53,665 nucleotides of DNA from CAYFJO01 sp964343305 (GTDB taxonomy: Bacteria > Planctomycetota > Planctomycetia > Pirellulales > Pirellulaceae): the NCBI GenBank assembly GCA_964343305.1, contig CAYFJO010000023.1, positions 1-53,665 of the forward strand, given 5' to 3'. The translations under genes were made by a program, and so were the position numbers. This document shows positions 35,988 to 44,420 of this stretch, one piece after another. The notes under the pieces are model-generated. The model was not told the origin of the DNA. It saw nothing but the letters and a program-made list of their open reading frames with translations, and made no database searches. Every line of letters begins with the position of its first letter. The stretch's first letter is position 1.

Positions 35988-37124
35988 ATGCGAAACATTT
36001 ATTTGGACTACAATGCGACGACACCCATCGCACCTAGTGTCCAAGAGGCGATGCAACCGTTTTTTTCGGAACATTACGGAAATCCGTCCAGCAGCCACGC
36101 GCTTGGTCGAGCTTGCCAAGAAGCGATCGAAGACGCGCGAAGCCAGGTTGCACATTTGATGGGCGCCGAAGCGGACGAAATCGTTTTCACCGCGTGCGGC
36201 ACGGAAAGCAACAACTTGGCGCTCAAGGGCGTCATGATGCGCGATGCGCCAAACGCCGATGGCCACCTGATCATTTCGTCGATCGAACATCCCGCCATCA
36301 TGCAGCCCGCCAAATTCCTCGAACGGCTGGGCTACGACCTGACGATCGTCAATTGCAATCGGCACGGTGTCGTGGAACCTGAAGCGGTGGAAGCCGCGCT
36401 GCGTCCCAACACTCGGTTGGTCAGCATTATGCACGCCAACAACGAAATTGGCACGGTCCAGCCGATCCGCCGCATCGTCGAAGTTTGCCACGCCGCCAAT
36501 GTCCTGGTCCACACCGACGCGGCCCAGAGTTGCGGCAAGATTCGCACGATGGTTGACGAGTTGGACGTGGATATGCTCACGTTGGCGGGACACAAGCTTT
36601 ACGCTCCCAAAGGCATTGGCGTGCTGTATGTGCGGTGCGGCGTGGCGCTGGAAGCGGTCAATCACGGTGCGGGACACGAATCCGGGTTGCGAGCGGGCAC
36701 TGAAAACGTTCCGTACATTGTTGGCCTTGGTCGCGCGGCACTGCTGGCGGCCAAGAGTCTCGATGAAAACTTGGACCGCATGGCGTCGCTTCGCGATCGA
36801 TTATACAATCATCTTTCCGTTGCTATCGGCGACCAATTGACCGTCAACGGCAGCGGTGTCGAGCGGTTGGCGAACACGTTGAGCGCCAATTTTCCGGAGG
36901 TGAATGCACACGATTTGCTCAGTCGCGCGCCAGAGTTGTGTGCGTCGACGGGCGCGGCTTGCCACAGTGGCACGACCAGCATGTCGGCCACGCTTGCGGC
37001 GATCGGACTGACGCCCATCCAAGCCAGCGGCACAGTGCGGCTGAGCGTCGGCTGTTACACCTCCGAAGACGACGTTGACCGAGCCGCAAATCTGTTGATC
37101 GCGGCGTGGGAAGCACTGCGTTAG
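35988..37124 (+). CDS. Cysteine desulfurase, NifS/IscS type
   Basis: A 378-residue PLP enzyme that removes sulfur from cysteine for Fe-S cluster or thio-modification pathways. The start YLDYNATTPI, the substrate loop SIEHPAI, the PLP-binding lysine K203 in AGHKLYAPKG and the mobile cysteine loop C325 in STGAACHSG are present. No isc genes are adjacent. The start at 35988 (MRNIYLDYNATTP) is the expected one for this family. A family A palindrome follows the stop. Confidence 0.9.
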   Translation: MRNIYLDYNATTPIAPSVQEAMQPFFSEHYGNPSSSHALGRACQEAIEDARSQVAHLMGAEADEIVFTACGTESNNLALKGVMMRDAPNADGHLIISSIEHPAIMQPAKFLERLGYDLTIVNCNRHGVVEPEAVEAALRPNTRLVSIMHANNEIGTVQPIRRIVEVCHAANVLVHTDAAQSCGKIRTMVDELDVDMLTLAGHKLYAPKGIGVLYVRCGVALEAVNHGAGHESGLRAGTENVPYIVGLGRAALLAAKSLDENLDRMASLRDRLYNHLSVAIGDQLTVNGSGVERLANTLSANFPEVNAHDLLSRAPELCASTGAACHSGTTSMSATLAAIGLTPIQASGTVRLSVGCYTSEDDVDRAANLLIAAWEALR

Positions 37125-37130
37125 TTCTTT

Positions 37131-37192
37131 TGCAGCACGGATTTCTAATCCGTCTGCACACGCCTTGGACGGATTAGCAATCCGTCCTACAG
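37131..37192. repeat. Palindromic element, family A copy 4
   Basis: TGCAGCACGGATTT with TAATCCGTCTGCA and GGACGGATTAGC with AATCCGTCCTAC form two hairpins in the gap between the cysteine desulfurase and KaiC-like genes. Confidence 0.8.
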
Positions 37193-37200
37193 TGGACATC

Positions 37201-38082
37201 ATGACAAACAAACGACAATCCACCGGCGTCCCCGGTCTCGACGAAAAACTAGGTGGTGGCTTGCTGCCGGGAACTCTAACCGTTGTCGTCGGTGCGACGG
37301 GCATCGGCAAAACGCAATTTGGCGTGCAATACACCAGCGCCGGCATCCAGCAAGAACCGCGGCGAGGCGTGATTTTCGACATGAGCGCGCGTGGCGATTC
37401 ACAAAGTCATGCCGAATATGCCCGGCGCATGTTTGATTGGAATCTTTCGCCCGTCGACGCCACAAAGAATCCAGACTTGAGTGACTATTTCACTGACAGT
37501 CGCCAACACGGCGACTATCTGCACGTGTTCGATTACCGCGGCCAACGCGTGACGCGGCGTGATCTGGAATTCGAACAATGGCAAGAATGGCAGAGCGAGT
37601 TGAATGCAAAGCTGCGCTCGACAATCGCGTTTCTTTACGGCAATTTCTTGACAGGTTGCCGGCGCGTGGCCATCGATGGCATTGAACCGACAGATCGCCC
37701 CGGCGAATCCATCCAATTCAATTTGTTCGAGTACATCTATCACCAGGTCATGAAGAAGGAACCGGATTGGGTCGCCCGCGATCTGTTTCGCGAAAGCTAC
37801 CGCAAAAACGCCGACTCGGTACGGCAGCACACGTACGACCGCGAGCAGATTGGTTGCGTATTGTTGGTAACTTCGCACGAGACGATGTTGGACGATTTGA
37901 TTTCACGTGGGATTGAGGAAGGGGACGCGCTGTCAAACGCCACCACATTGATTTACATGGGCAAGCTGCGCGACGGCAATCGGGTTGGCCGCGGGATGTA
38001 CATCGCCAAGCACAGGGGCAGCGCGTGTAGCGACGAGATCTTTCGCTACGATATTGACGATTCGGGCGTGTTTGTCCTGTAG
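37201..38082 (+). CDS. RAD55/KaiC-like RecA-superfamily ATPase
   Basis: A 293-residue ATPase with Walker A GATGIGKT (near residue 30) and the KaiC opening STGVPGLDEKLGGGLLPGT. Walker B is probably the RRVAIDGIEP segment. KaiC/RAD55-like proteins often act as signalling ATPases, but here no second KaiC domain, no kinase partner and no typical signalling genes lie nearby. The ATG at 37201 is preferred over one at 37165, which lies within the palindrome. Its stop codon is provided by the next family A element. Confidence 0.8.
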   Translation: MTNKRQSTGVPGLDEKLGGGLLPGTLTVVVGATGIGKTQFGVQYTSAGIQQEPRRGVIFDMSARGDSQSHAEYARRMFDWNLSPVDATKNPDLSDYFTDSRQHGDYLHVFDYRGQRVTRRDLEFEQWQEWQSELNAKLRSTIAFLYGNFLTGCRRVAIDGIEPTDRPGESIQFNLFEYIYHQVMKKEPDWVARDLFRESYRKNADSVRQHTYDREQIGCVLLVTSHETMLDDLISRGIEEGDALSNATTLIYMGKLRDGNRVGRGMYIAKHRGSACSDEIFRYDIDDSGVFVL

Positions 38083-38140
38083 GATGGGTCTCCAGACCCG
38101 TCCATTGCCTGACGTTGACGGTCTAGAGACCCATCCTACA
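38078..38140. repeat. Palindromic element, family A copy 5
   Basis: TGTAGGATGGGTCT and AGACCCATCCTACA flank a second pair (AGACCCGTCC and GACGGTCT). Both flanking genes end inside it: the KaiC-like stop TAG at 38080-38082 and the hydroxyproline dehydratase stop TAG (38136-38138, minus strand) are the same positions in the two arms. Confidence 0.85.
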
Positions 38141-39158
38141 ACAGAAACCCTTGCCCAAGCGCGTCGTCTGGATGAACGACAAATTCGCTGTGTCCGGTGA
38201 CGAACGCCCGGCCGCTAATCTCTGGAACCACCGCATCGAAAGGTCCAATCGTGGTCAGTTCCGCGACCCGTCCTTCAAACACGCTTTCTTCTCCCAGAAT
38301 GCTTTCAATTTGAATCGACTCACCCGGTTGAATTTCACCCTTCGCATGATGAATCGCCAGCCGGGCTGAAACACCAGTACCCGTCGGTGAACGATCGACT
38401 TCCGCGTTGGCAAAAACGCACAGGTTGCGACTGTGATGTTCCGCGTTCTCCGGCGGCCCAGTCAGAATGACACCGTAGAGAAAACCCAGGTCATCGTCTA
38501 TCGGATGCTGGATTTTGATCGTCTCATTGATGGCCCGCTTGATTTCTTCGGCATTCGCGACCAGTTGAGACACCCGTGACAGATCGAGTTGTTGGTTCCA
38601 TTGACTGACGGCCAGAACGGCGTAAAACGCTCCGCCAAATGCGATGTCCAATGTGACTGTCCCGAGTTGCTTCACCGTGACTTCAACATCCCGTTGATAA
38701 ACAAAACTCGGCACGTTTAGAAACGAAACGCTTCGAACTCGCCCATCACAAACATCGGCAGTCGCTCGCACCAAGCCAGCCGGAGTGTCGATCGCTAAGT
38801 CAGTCGATTCGATCGTCCCAGTTTCGAGTAACGTCGCCACCAGCGCGATAATGCCATGCCCACACATCGTGCTGTAACCTTCGTTGTGCATAAACAGCAC
38901 ACCTAGATCCGTTTCGGGTGTCACAGGCGGCGTCACCACACAACCATACATATCACGATGCCCTCGCGGTTCGTGCATGATGGCTCGACGAACCCAATCC
39001 AGATTCTCGCGAAACCAGTTGCGGCGCTCGAGCATCGTCTGGCCCTGAATATCGGGCAATTCACTAGTGACAATTCTTAACGGTTCACCGGCTGCGTGGG
39101 CATCAATCGTCGCGATGGGCGCCACGCCTGGCGGGATCCGTTTCCAATCGAATTGCAT
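38136..39158 (-). CDS. trans-3-hydroxy-L-proline dehydratase (proline racemase superfamily)
   Basis: A 340-residue cytosolic enzyme of the proline racemase fold. The first active-site cysteine is C99 in MCGHG. The second catalytic position is threonine T259 in DRSPTGTG, where racemases and epimerases have cysteine. A cysteine/threonine pair is the known signature of trans-3-hydroxy-L-proline dehydratase, which converts trans-3-hydroxy-L-proline to a pyrroline product. This suggests breakdown of 3-hydroxyproline, for example from collagen-like proteins. No transporter or downstream reductase gene is adjacent. Confidence 0.85.
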   Translation of the reverse strand: MQFDWKRIPPGVAPIATIDAHAAGEPLRIVTSELPDIQGQTMLERRNWFRENLDWVRRAIMHEPRGHRDMYGCVVTPPVTPETDLGVLFMHNEGYSTMCGHGIIALVATLLETGTIESTDLAIDTPAGLVRATADVCDGRVRSVSFLNVPSFVYQRDVEVTVKQLGTVTLDIAFGGAFYAVLAVSQWNQQLDLSRVSQLVANAEEIKRAINETIKIQHPIDDDLGFLYGVILTGPPENAEHHSRNLCVFANAEVDRSPTGTGVSARLAIHHAKGEIQPGESIQIESILGEESVFEGRVAELTTIGPFDAVVPEISGRAFVTGHSEFVVHPDDALGQGFLL

Positions 39159-39177
39159 CTGCGCATCCTTTTTACGA

Positions 39178-39200
39178 GTAGGACGGATTGGAAATCCGTC
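39178..39200. repeat. Palindromic element, family A copy 6 (partial)
   Basis: GTAGGACGGATT with GGAAATCCGTC forms an incomplete hairpin just upstream of the hydroxyproline dehydratase start and before the FGE relic. Confidence 0.65.
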
Positions 39201-39262
39201 GTCATCAACAGCTTCTATGTTACGTTCTCCGCCGCACGAGGGTGCCTTCTCGACGACAGATT

Positions 39263-39613
39263 AAGGATTTTCCAAGGATTTCCCGATGGCGATGAATTCG
39301 TGGCCATCGAATCCAGCGAATGTCAACGAGGCGCGGGACCCAAAGACGATGGCAGCAGCAATGAAACACCACGACACACGACTCGCATTACCAAGCCGTT
39401 TCGAGTTGGACGATACGAAGTCACCCAGCAAAGTTACAAAAATGTGATGGGCTATACCCCCGCCTATTTTTCCGCGACGGGCGAAGTAGAGTTTCCGGAC
39501 TCGACACTAGTCAGTTTCCGGTGGAAAACGTCAGTCATTTTGACTCGATCGAGTGTTGCATCAAACAGAGTGAACAGGAAGGAATGAAACCGGTAACCGT
39601 CCACGGACGTTGA
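39263..39613 (+). pseudogene. Relic of a formylglycine-generating-enzyme-like gene
   Basis: The frame from 39263 reads GDEFVAIESSECQRGAGPKD, then RHTTRITKPFRVGRYEVTQQ and YKNVMGYTPAYFSATGEV, the N-terminal half of an FGE-sulfatase domain. At about 39500 the match moves to another frame (LDTSQFPVENVSHFDSIECC to QSEQEGMKP), which stops at 39613. The C-terminal half, with the catalytic cysteines, is absent. A gene decayed by frameshift and truncation is the simplest reading. Active copies probably exist elsewhere because the sulfatases here need formylglycine formation. Confidence 0.7.
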
Positions 39614-39664
39614 GCGGAAGGGTGGTAGGCGAGTAGAAATGAAGGGCAGGTGTTGCGTTAGGAT

Positions 39665-40138
39665 GTGTCGGGGGCGGGAAACAGGGTGGGAGCGGCAAGG
39701 CCTGCAAAGAGGTTGGTGACCGCCGTCGAAGGAAAAGCAAGAGCGCTACGGCCTTGTTGCCGGCAAGTCACCGCCGCGGTGCAGATCCGCTCGAACCAAC
39801 TGGTCGTACGGATCTTGCAAGCATTCGCGGACGGTAAGAGCGACGACTTCTTGGACGTTGAGCTTGACTTGGACCACTTAACAACCTTCGCGCGGCGCGT
39901 CATCGGCCAATGTCGAAAAATCAAATTCGGCAGCGTGTTGACTTACGGCCAGTTGGCATCCAAAGCCAAGTCGCCGAATGCGGCACGCGCGGTTGGCAGC
40001 GTCATGAGGAAAAACCGATTTCCATTGATTGTGCCCTGCCATCGAGTCGTCGGAGCCGGCGGATCATTGGGCGGATATTCGGCACCAGACGGTTTGGACA
40101 TGAAGCGGCGGTTGTTGGCGATGGAAGGTTCTCTCTAG
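39665..40138 (+). CDS. ogt: Methylated-DNA--protein-cysteine methyltransferase
   Basis: Ogt/Ada C-terminal-type enzyme that takes the alkyl group from O6-alkylguanine onto its cysteine. The active-site segment PCHRVVGAGGSLGGYS is complete, and the winged helix (FGSVLTYGQLASKAKSPNAARAVGSVMRKN) precedes it. The N-terminal 45 residues (starting GTG 39665) are Arg/Ala-rich and do not resemble the usual N-terminal domain, so the 5' end may be damaged or wrongly framed. No clear ribosome binding site is seen. Confidence 0.75.
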   Translation: MSGAGNRVGAARPAKRLVTAVEGKARALRPCCRQVTAAVQIRSNQLVVRILQAFADGKSDDFLDVELDLDHLTTFARRVIGQCRKIKFGSVLTYGQLASKAKSPNAARAVGSVMRKNRFPLIVPCHRVVGAGGSLGGYSAPDGLDMKRRLLAMEGSL

Positions 40139-40165
40139 TTTAGCGAGCTCCTGACCAATTGACTG

Positions 40166-40705
40166 TCAGTTACGATCACCCAACCACTTATTCAACTTGT
40201 TCATCTCTTCGTTTTTTGCGACGACCTTTAGTCTCTCTATTAGGTTGATGTCTCCCTCAACCGGCGGAGCGTTTGGCGATTCAAATCTTTGCGCGAACTC
40301 GCGTGGAGTATCAAACTCATACCATCGCTGTCGATCAATCAGAATAAAAAGTCGATCACGGGCCGATACAATGTCGGGCGTTTTCGCTGCAGAGCCCGTG
40401 GTTAAGATTAGATTGTTGTTTTCATCGAACACCCGATAACCCGGATGAACAAAATCCAGTGACAACGAACTTTTCTCTGGAATGTGGACAATCAGGACAT
40501 TCGTTGTGTGGTCAGCGCGAGCCGTAATTCCAGATCCATCTCTCAAAGGTGGATGTATCCACCATCGCGGCCAAGGCGGGCGCCCATCGGGGTGAATTCT
40601 GTATTCGTTGGCGAACGGTGGTCGTTGGGAACTTACGCAAAACCAAACAATGCATACAATCAGAGGTGCCAAAATCCAAACGAAAATCCGTGAACGTGTT
40701 TTCAT
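40166..40705 (-). CDS. Hypothetical membrane-anchored protein
   Basis: A 179-residue protein with one N-terminal helix (RIFVWILAPLIVCIVWFCV) and a mainly beta-type exported domain (SLSLDFVHPGYRVFDENNNLIL). A run of aromatic and proline residues (RPPWPRWWIHPPLRD) precedes it. The ATG at 40705 lies three bases after the stop of the upstream relic on the same strand. No family recognised. Confidence 0.6.
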   Translation of the reverse strand: MKTRSRIFVWILAPLIVCIVWFCVSSQRPPFANEYRIHPDGRPPWPRWWIHPPLRDGSGITARADHTTNVLIVHIPEKSSLSLDFVHPGYRVFDENNNLILTTGSAAKTPDIVSARDRLFILIDRQRWYEFDTPREFAQRFESPNAPPVEGDINLIERLKVVAKNEEMNKLNKWLGDRN

Positions 40706-40707
40706 AG

Positions 40708-41028
40708 TCAAGAATCACCGTTACGGACAACACTAATCGTGTTGTGAATCGTTCCCATTAAATTGGCCCAATCTGAATCTGTCAATTCGTAGTCGACTCG
40801 CATTTGCATGACAGGTTGCATGTCGTTGATCTTCAATCGGACGGATTTGCCGTCTTCCAAAAGTTCGGCAGACTTCACTTCTACTGAGTCATGGCCCTGC
40901 TGGTCACAACAGCCGGGCCGCTGGGACATTGCAATTCGTACGCACGATAACCAGTTTGAGCGTTGCCAAGCCGTACGGCAACACCGTCCGAGTTGGAACG
41001 ACAAGTCGTCGCGCCATTTCATCGACAC
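40708..41028 (-). pseudogene. C-terminal relic of a planctomycete heme-domain protein
   Basis: The second half reads QGHDSVEVKSAELLEDGKSV, then RLKINDMQPVMQMRVDYEL and GTIHNTI, a pattern I recall from the C-terminal end of large DUF6797 or membrane-bound dehydrogenase/cytochrome proteins. The N-terminal 40 residues do not fit it. The rest of such a gene is not in this window. Likely a leftover piece; I cannot exclude a small intact gene. Confidence 0.4.
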
Positions 41029-41105
41029 ACTGGAAGCGATGGATATAGTGAATGGTAGTATTTGATTCAGTTCCGTCTCGTAGTCTCGAACGGAGGAGCG
41101 CCCGC

Positions 41106-42845
41106 ATGTTTAGATCGTTTCTCCCACGATCCGACCCACGTCAGGCAGATGGAGATCGAATCTACATTCCCGATCCCTTCGAAGTTGAGAACGGCAATTT
41201 TCCCGACGCGCTCGATGCTGTTGAGGTGGACGAGGAAGTCGTCGAACGCGAACCGCGCCATGAGGAGGAATTCGAAAGCAGTGAGAATATTGTCATCGAG
41301 CTGGATGTGGAGCCGGCCGATCCCGATGCGGAAACGATTGTGTACGCCGAAGGCATGGACGAAATGCCGTGTCCAATCTCTGTGCCTCGAACACGGTTCT
41401 GGACGACACTCACCATTTTCGCATGCATCTTTGCACTCGCGCTCGGCGCTGGTGCGATCGGCACGTATCGTTTGCTTGGCTGGAAGGCAAGCCAATTTGT
41501 CGCTGGCGACGACTTCCACGTCGCGTCCACGATTAAAGAATCTTCGCCAGCCGCGCCGGATCAACCGCTGGCGCTAACGACGCCCCGCGCAAGTGTGTCC
41601 ACATCGAATCGTGAAAAGCACGAGAGCAACGTGTCGGCATCCACACTGGAGTTGCCCGATGCGATTGGTGACCTTTCAAGTTTTCGAGCACAATTGGCCT
41701 CCTACATCGAGTCTTTGCCGGAAGACGAACGGGCGATCCATTTTCAACAAGTCATGACAAACGACGTGCCGCGCTTGGACGTGTTGCTTCGTTGGAATCG
41801 ATTGTTGGACGCTTGGTCGCGACTGGACATGCTGGGGCTCAGTCCGTCGCAGGCCGCAAAGCTGAACGCAGCCGCGTCGCCGCTCGTCCCAATGTTTCCG
41901 CAAACGGCCAACGGAGCGGCCGTCCGAGATCGACTCGCGCTGCTTGCGCGGGTGGCAAGCCGCGTTGATGACGCCGGGAATTCCATCACCGCTGACATGG
42001 TGCCGATGTTCGAGTCGCCGTTGGCACGTGTTCCGTACGTGCTGCAGACGATCGCCGGCCAGCGATTTTACTTGACAGCGCCGCCAGCCAGATCCAACGG
42101 CAGCATGACGTTCGACTATGTCATCAATAAACGTTTGGAGACCAAGCAGCGGTCTATCGCCAGCCACGAATTGAATGTGCGCGCAAGTGGTCGGTTGTCC
42201 CACGCCGGCTTGGCCCGTGAATCGCTTGCGCTTTTGCAACGATTGGACGACGATAACTGGGAGTCGACGTTTTTTCGCCTGGCTCGTTCGATTTTGCTCG
42301 AAGCCCATCTTTCGGCGGACGAATCGCTGGATGACCAAATCGATGTGTTTGTCAAAGTCCATTGGTTGCGTGCCGTGCTCGAGACAGGTTGTCGAGGCAG
42401 TCACGTGCTGTCAAAGGCGTTTGAAGAACATTTGGAGGCCCTTCGGCGAGCGCAACCGTTGCTCGACGTGAATTGGCTCGATCCTGATGCGAAGGAGTTG
42501 TCAGACGAACGGCGACAGTTGGTCAACCTACTGGCGGACCTTCCCGATTTCGATTCGGCCGGAGTTGCCGCCGCGAAAGAACTGAACGAGTTGATTGCGT
42601 TCGATGGCCAACCAGAATACGATTGGGTCGGCGTGCTGTTGCGCAACGAAGCTGGTCAATGGGGTTGCGTGTTGAATTTGCCACAACGAGACGCGATTCG
42701 GCGTTTGTTTGTCTTCGACCACTCAAATGATGAAACTGCGGTTCGTGTTAGATTTCTCGGCGAATTCAACGGTCACCATTGCGAGTTTGCCATTGGCCAA
42801 GAAGCCCAGTTGCGGGAAGGCCAACCGGTTTTGATGGCAGAATGA
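41106..42845 (+). CDS. Hypothetical single-pass membrane protein
   Basis: A 579-residue protein. The N-terminal about 95 residues are acidic and cytosolic, then one helix (FWTTLTIFACIFALALGAGAIGTYRLL) and a large extracytoplasmic helical domain with no recognised family. The ATG at 41106 has GGAGGAG at 41092-41098, seven bases upstream, which overrides the ATG at 41052. The last codons (MAE, stop TGA) lie in a family B palindrome shared with the tryptophanase gene. The layout resembles a type II membrane protein of a division or envelope complex but nothing more can be said. Confidence 0.65.
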   Translation: MFRSFLPRSDPRQADGDRIYIPDPFEVENGNFPDALDAVEVDEEVVEREPRHEEEFESSENIVIELDVEPADPDAETIVYAEGMDEMPCPISVPRTRFWTTLTIFACIFALALGAGAIGTYRLLGWKASQFVAGDDFHVASTIKESSPAAPDQPLALTTPRASVSTSNREKHESNVSASTLELPDAIGDLSSFRAQLASYIESLPEDERAIHFQQVMTNDVPRLDVLLRWNRLLDAWSRLDMLGLSPSQAAKLNAAASPLVPMFPQTANGAAVRDRLALLARVASRVDDAGNSITADMVPMFESPLARVPYVLQTIAGQRFYLTAPPARSNGSMTFDYVINKRLETKQRSIASHELNVRASGRLSHAGLARESLALLQRLDDDNWESTFFRLARSILLEAHLSADESLDDQIDVFVKVHWLRAVLETGCRGSHVLSKAFEEHLEALRRAQPLLDVNWLDPDAKELSDERRQLVNLLADLPDFDSAGVAAAKELNELIAFDGQPEYDWVGVLLRNEAGQWGCVLNLPQRDAIRRLFVFDHSNDETAVRVRFLGEFNGHHCEFAIGQEAQLREGQPVLMAE

Positions 42846-42903
42846 TGTATGGCAGAATCAAGCGGAAGCTGGCTCTTTTCATTCTGCCATACATTATTCT
42901 GCC
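42836..42903. repeat. Palindromic element, family B copy 2
   Basis: Left arm GGCAGAATGATGTATGGCAG (first bases of 42836-42858) and the complementary right arm (42881-42903) agree at 22 of 23 positions. Both flanking genes end inside it (TGA at 42843-42845; TAA at 42894-42896 on the minus strand). The middle carries a further weak stem AGCGGAAGCTGGCT. Confidence 0.85.
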
Positions 42904-44246
42904 AACCGTTCGAATTCTGCTTGGAAATGCCGCATCGTCTCCGGGGCGTCCACAATTCTAAACCCGCGCAACGACTCACGGTTCTCGTAAACCTCGACGA
43001 CCGCGTCAATGACGTAGTCGATTTGGCTTTTTGTGTAGACGCGGCGTGGAATTGCCAACCGGACCAACTCCATTGACGCTGCCGAGCCGAACATGACGCT
43101 GCCGATCTCCACTGCGCGAACACCGGCATGCCGGTACAACTCGCAAACCAGTGCCTGGCCGGGGAATTCTTTCGCGGGAATCTGCGGACAGAATGCCGCC
43201 GCGTCGATGTAGATCGCATGTCCGCCGGGCGGTTCGATGATCTGAATTCCAGCGTCCAAAAGATGTTCGCCCAAGTATTGGACACTGCCGATTCGATAAC
43301 GCAGATAGTCTTCGTCGACGACTTCGAGGAATCCTTGAGCCATCGCTTCTAAATCTCGGCCGGCGAGTCCGCCGTAGGTGACGAAGCCTTCGGTCAGGAT
43401 TAACAGACTGTCTGCTTGACGAGCCAGATGTTCGTCGCGCAACAACAGCATCCCGCCGATGTTGACCAGTCCATCCTTCTTGGCGCTGATCGTCGCGCCA
43501 TCGGCGAGTTCGAACATTTCGCGGGCGATCTCGCGAACGGATTTGTGTGACTGACCAGGTTCACGTTGCTTGATCAAGAACGCATTCTCGGCAAATCGAC
43601 ATGCATCCAGAAACATCGGAATCTCGTGTTCTTGGCAAACTTCACGCACTTCGCGCAGGTTGGCAAGACTGACAGGCTGCCCGCCGCCGCTGTTGTTCGT
43701 TACCGTCACGATGCAAAGCGGAATGCGTGTGGGACCAACCTTGGCGATCAGGCTTTCGAGTTTCTCGACGTCAAGATTTCCTTTAAATGGATGCCGATTT
43801 TGAGGTTGCCCACCTTCATCAATGACCAGATCGACTGCTTCCGCCCCCGAGTGCTCGATGTTGCCGCGCGTCGTGTCGAAGTGATTGTTACCCGGGATGA
43901 CTTTGCCGGCACCACTCAACAACTCGAACAGAATGCGTTCGCTGGCACGGCCTTGATGCGTTGGCAAGATGTGCGGCATGCCGGTTAGATCGCGAATCAC
44001 TTTTTCAAAACGATACCAACTCTTGGCCCCCGCGTAAGACTCGTCGCCACGCAGCATTCCGGCCCACTGTTCGCTGCTCATCGCCGATGTGCCGCTGTCG
44101 GTCAGCAAGTCGATGATTACATCTTCGGCGGGGATCTTGAAAACATTGAACTTTGCCCGGCGCAGGATTTCCTCACGCTGCTCGCACGTGGTGAGCTTGA
44201 TGGGCTCGACCATCTTGATTCGGAAGGGTTCGATGATTCTCGGCAT
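42894..44246 (-). CDS. tnaA: Tryptophanase
   Basis: A 450-residue PLP beta-eliminating lyase, converting tryptophan to indole, pyruvate and ammonia. The opening PFRIKMVEPIKLTT, the PLP lysine in SAKKDGLVNIGG (K256/K257) and the C-terminal AGVRAVEIGS are present. VRAVEIGS is the tryptophanase form, while tyrosine phenol-lyases have a different residue pattern at the equivalent position, so tryptophanase is preferred over tyrosine phenol-lyase. A tnaC-like leader was not found in the 170 bases upstream. No tryptophan permease is adjacent. Confidence 0.85.
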   Translation of the reverse strand: MPRIIEPFRIKMVEPIKLTTCEQREEILRRAKFNVFKIPAEDVIIDLLTDSGTSAMSSEQWAGMLRGDESYAGAKSWYRFEKVIRDLTGMPHILPTHQGRASERILFELLSGAGKVIPGNNHFDTTRGNIEHSGAEAVDLVIDEGGQPQNRHPFKGNLDVEKLESLIAKVGPTRIPLCIVTVTNNSGGGQPVSLANLREVREVCQEHEIPMFLDACRFAENAFLIKQREPGQSHKSVREIAREMFELADGATISAKKDGLVNIGGMLLLRDEHLARQADSLLILTEGFVTYGGLAGRDLEAMAQGFLEVVDEDYLRYRIGSVQYLGEHLLDAGIQIIEPPGGHAIYIDAAAFCPQIPAKEFPGQALVCELYRHAGVRAVEIGSVMFGSAASMELVRLAIPRRVYTKSQIDYVIDAVVEVYENRESLRGFRIVDAPETMRHFQAEFERLAE

Positions 44247-44420
44247 ATTGGAATTCTATGCGTATGCCGCTGCCGAGGCCAACAGTGAAAGCCGCGTGAG
44301 AGATGTTGCATGAGTCTCGCAGAGCAGCGGTGGCGAGCAACGCGTCGATGTCGCGCACGGTGAGTTGCCGCCGCGATTGAGCCGCGTTCGTTCACGCTTG
44401 CATAATGTGCCGCGAAAAAG

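Noticed and set aside
35605..36033. Minus-strand frame of 142 codons upstream of the TonB receptor
   Set aside because: It reads through the cobalamin riboswitch, and the codons do not look like protein.
44247..44420. tnaC-like leader peptide upstream of tnaA
   Set aside because: No short frame with the expected Trp-Pro arrangement was found.
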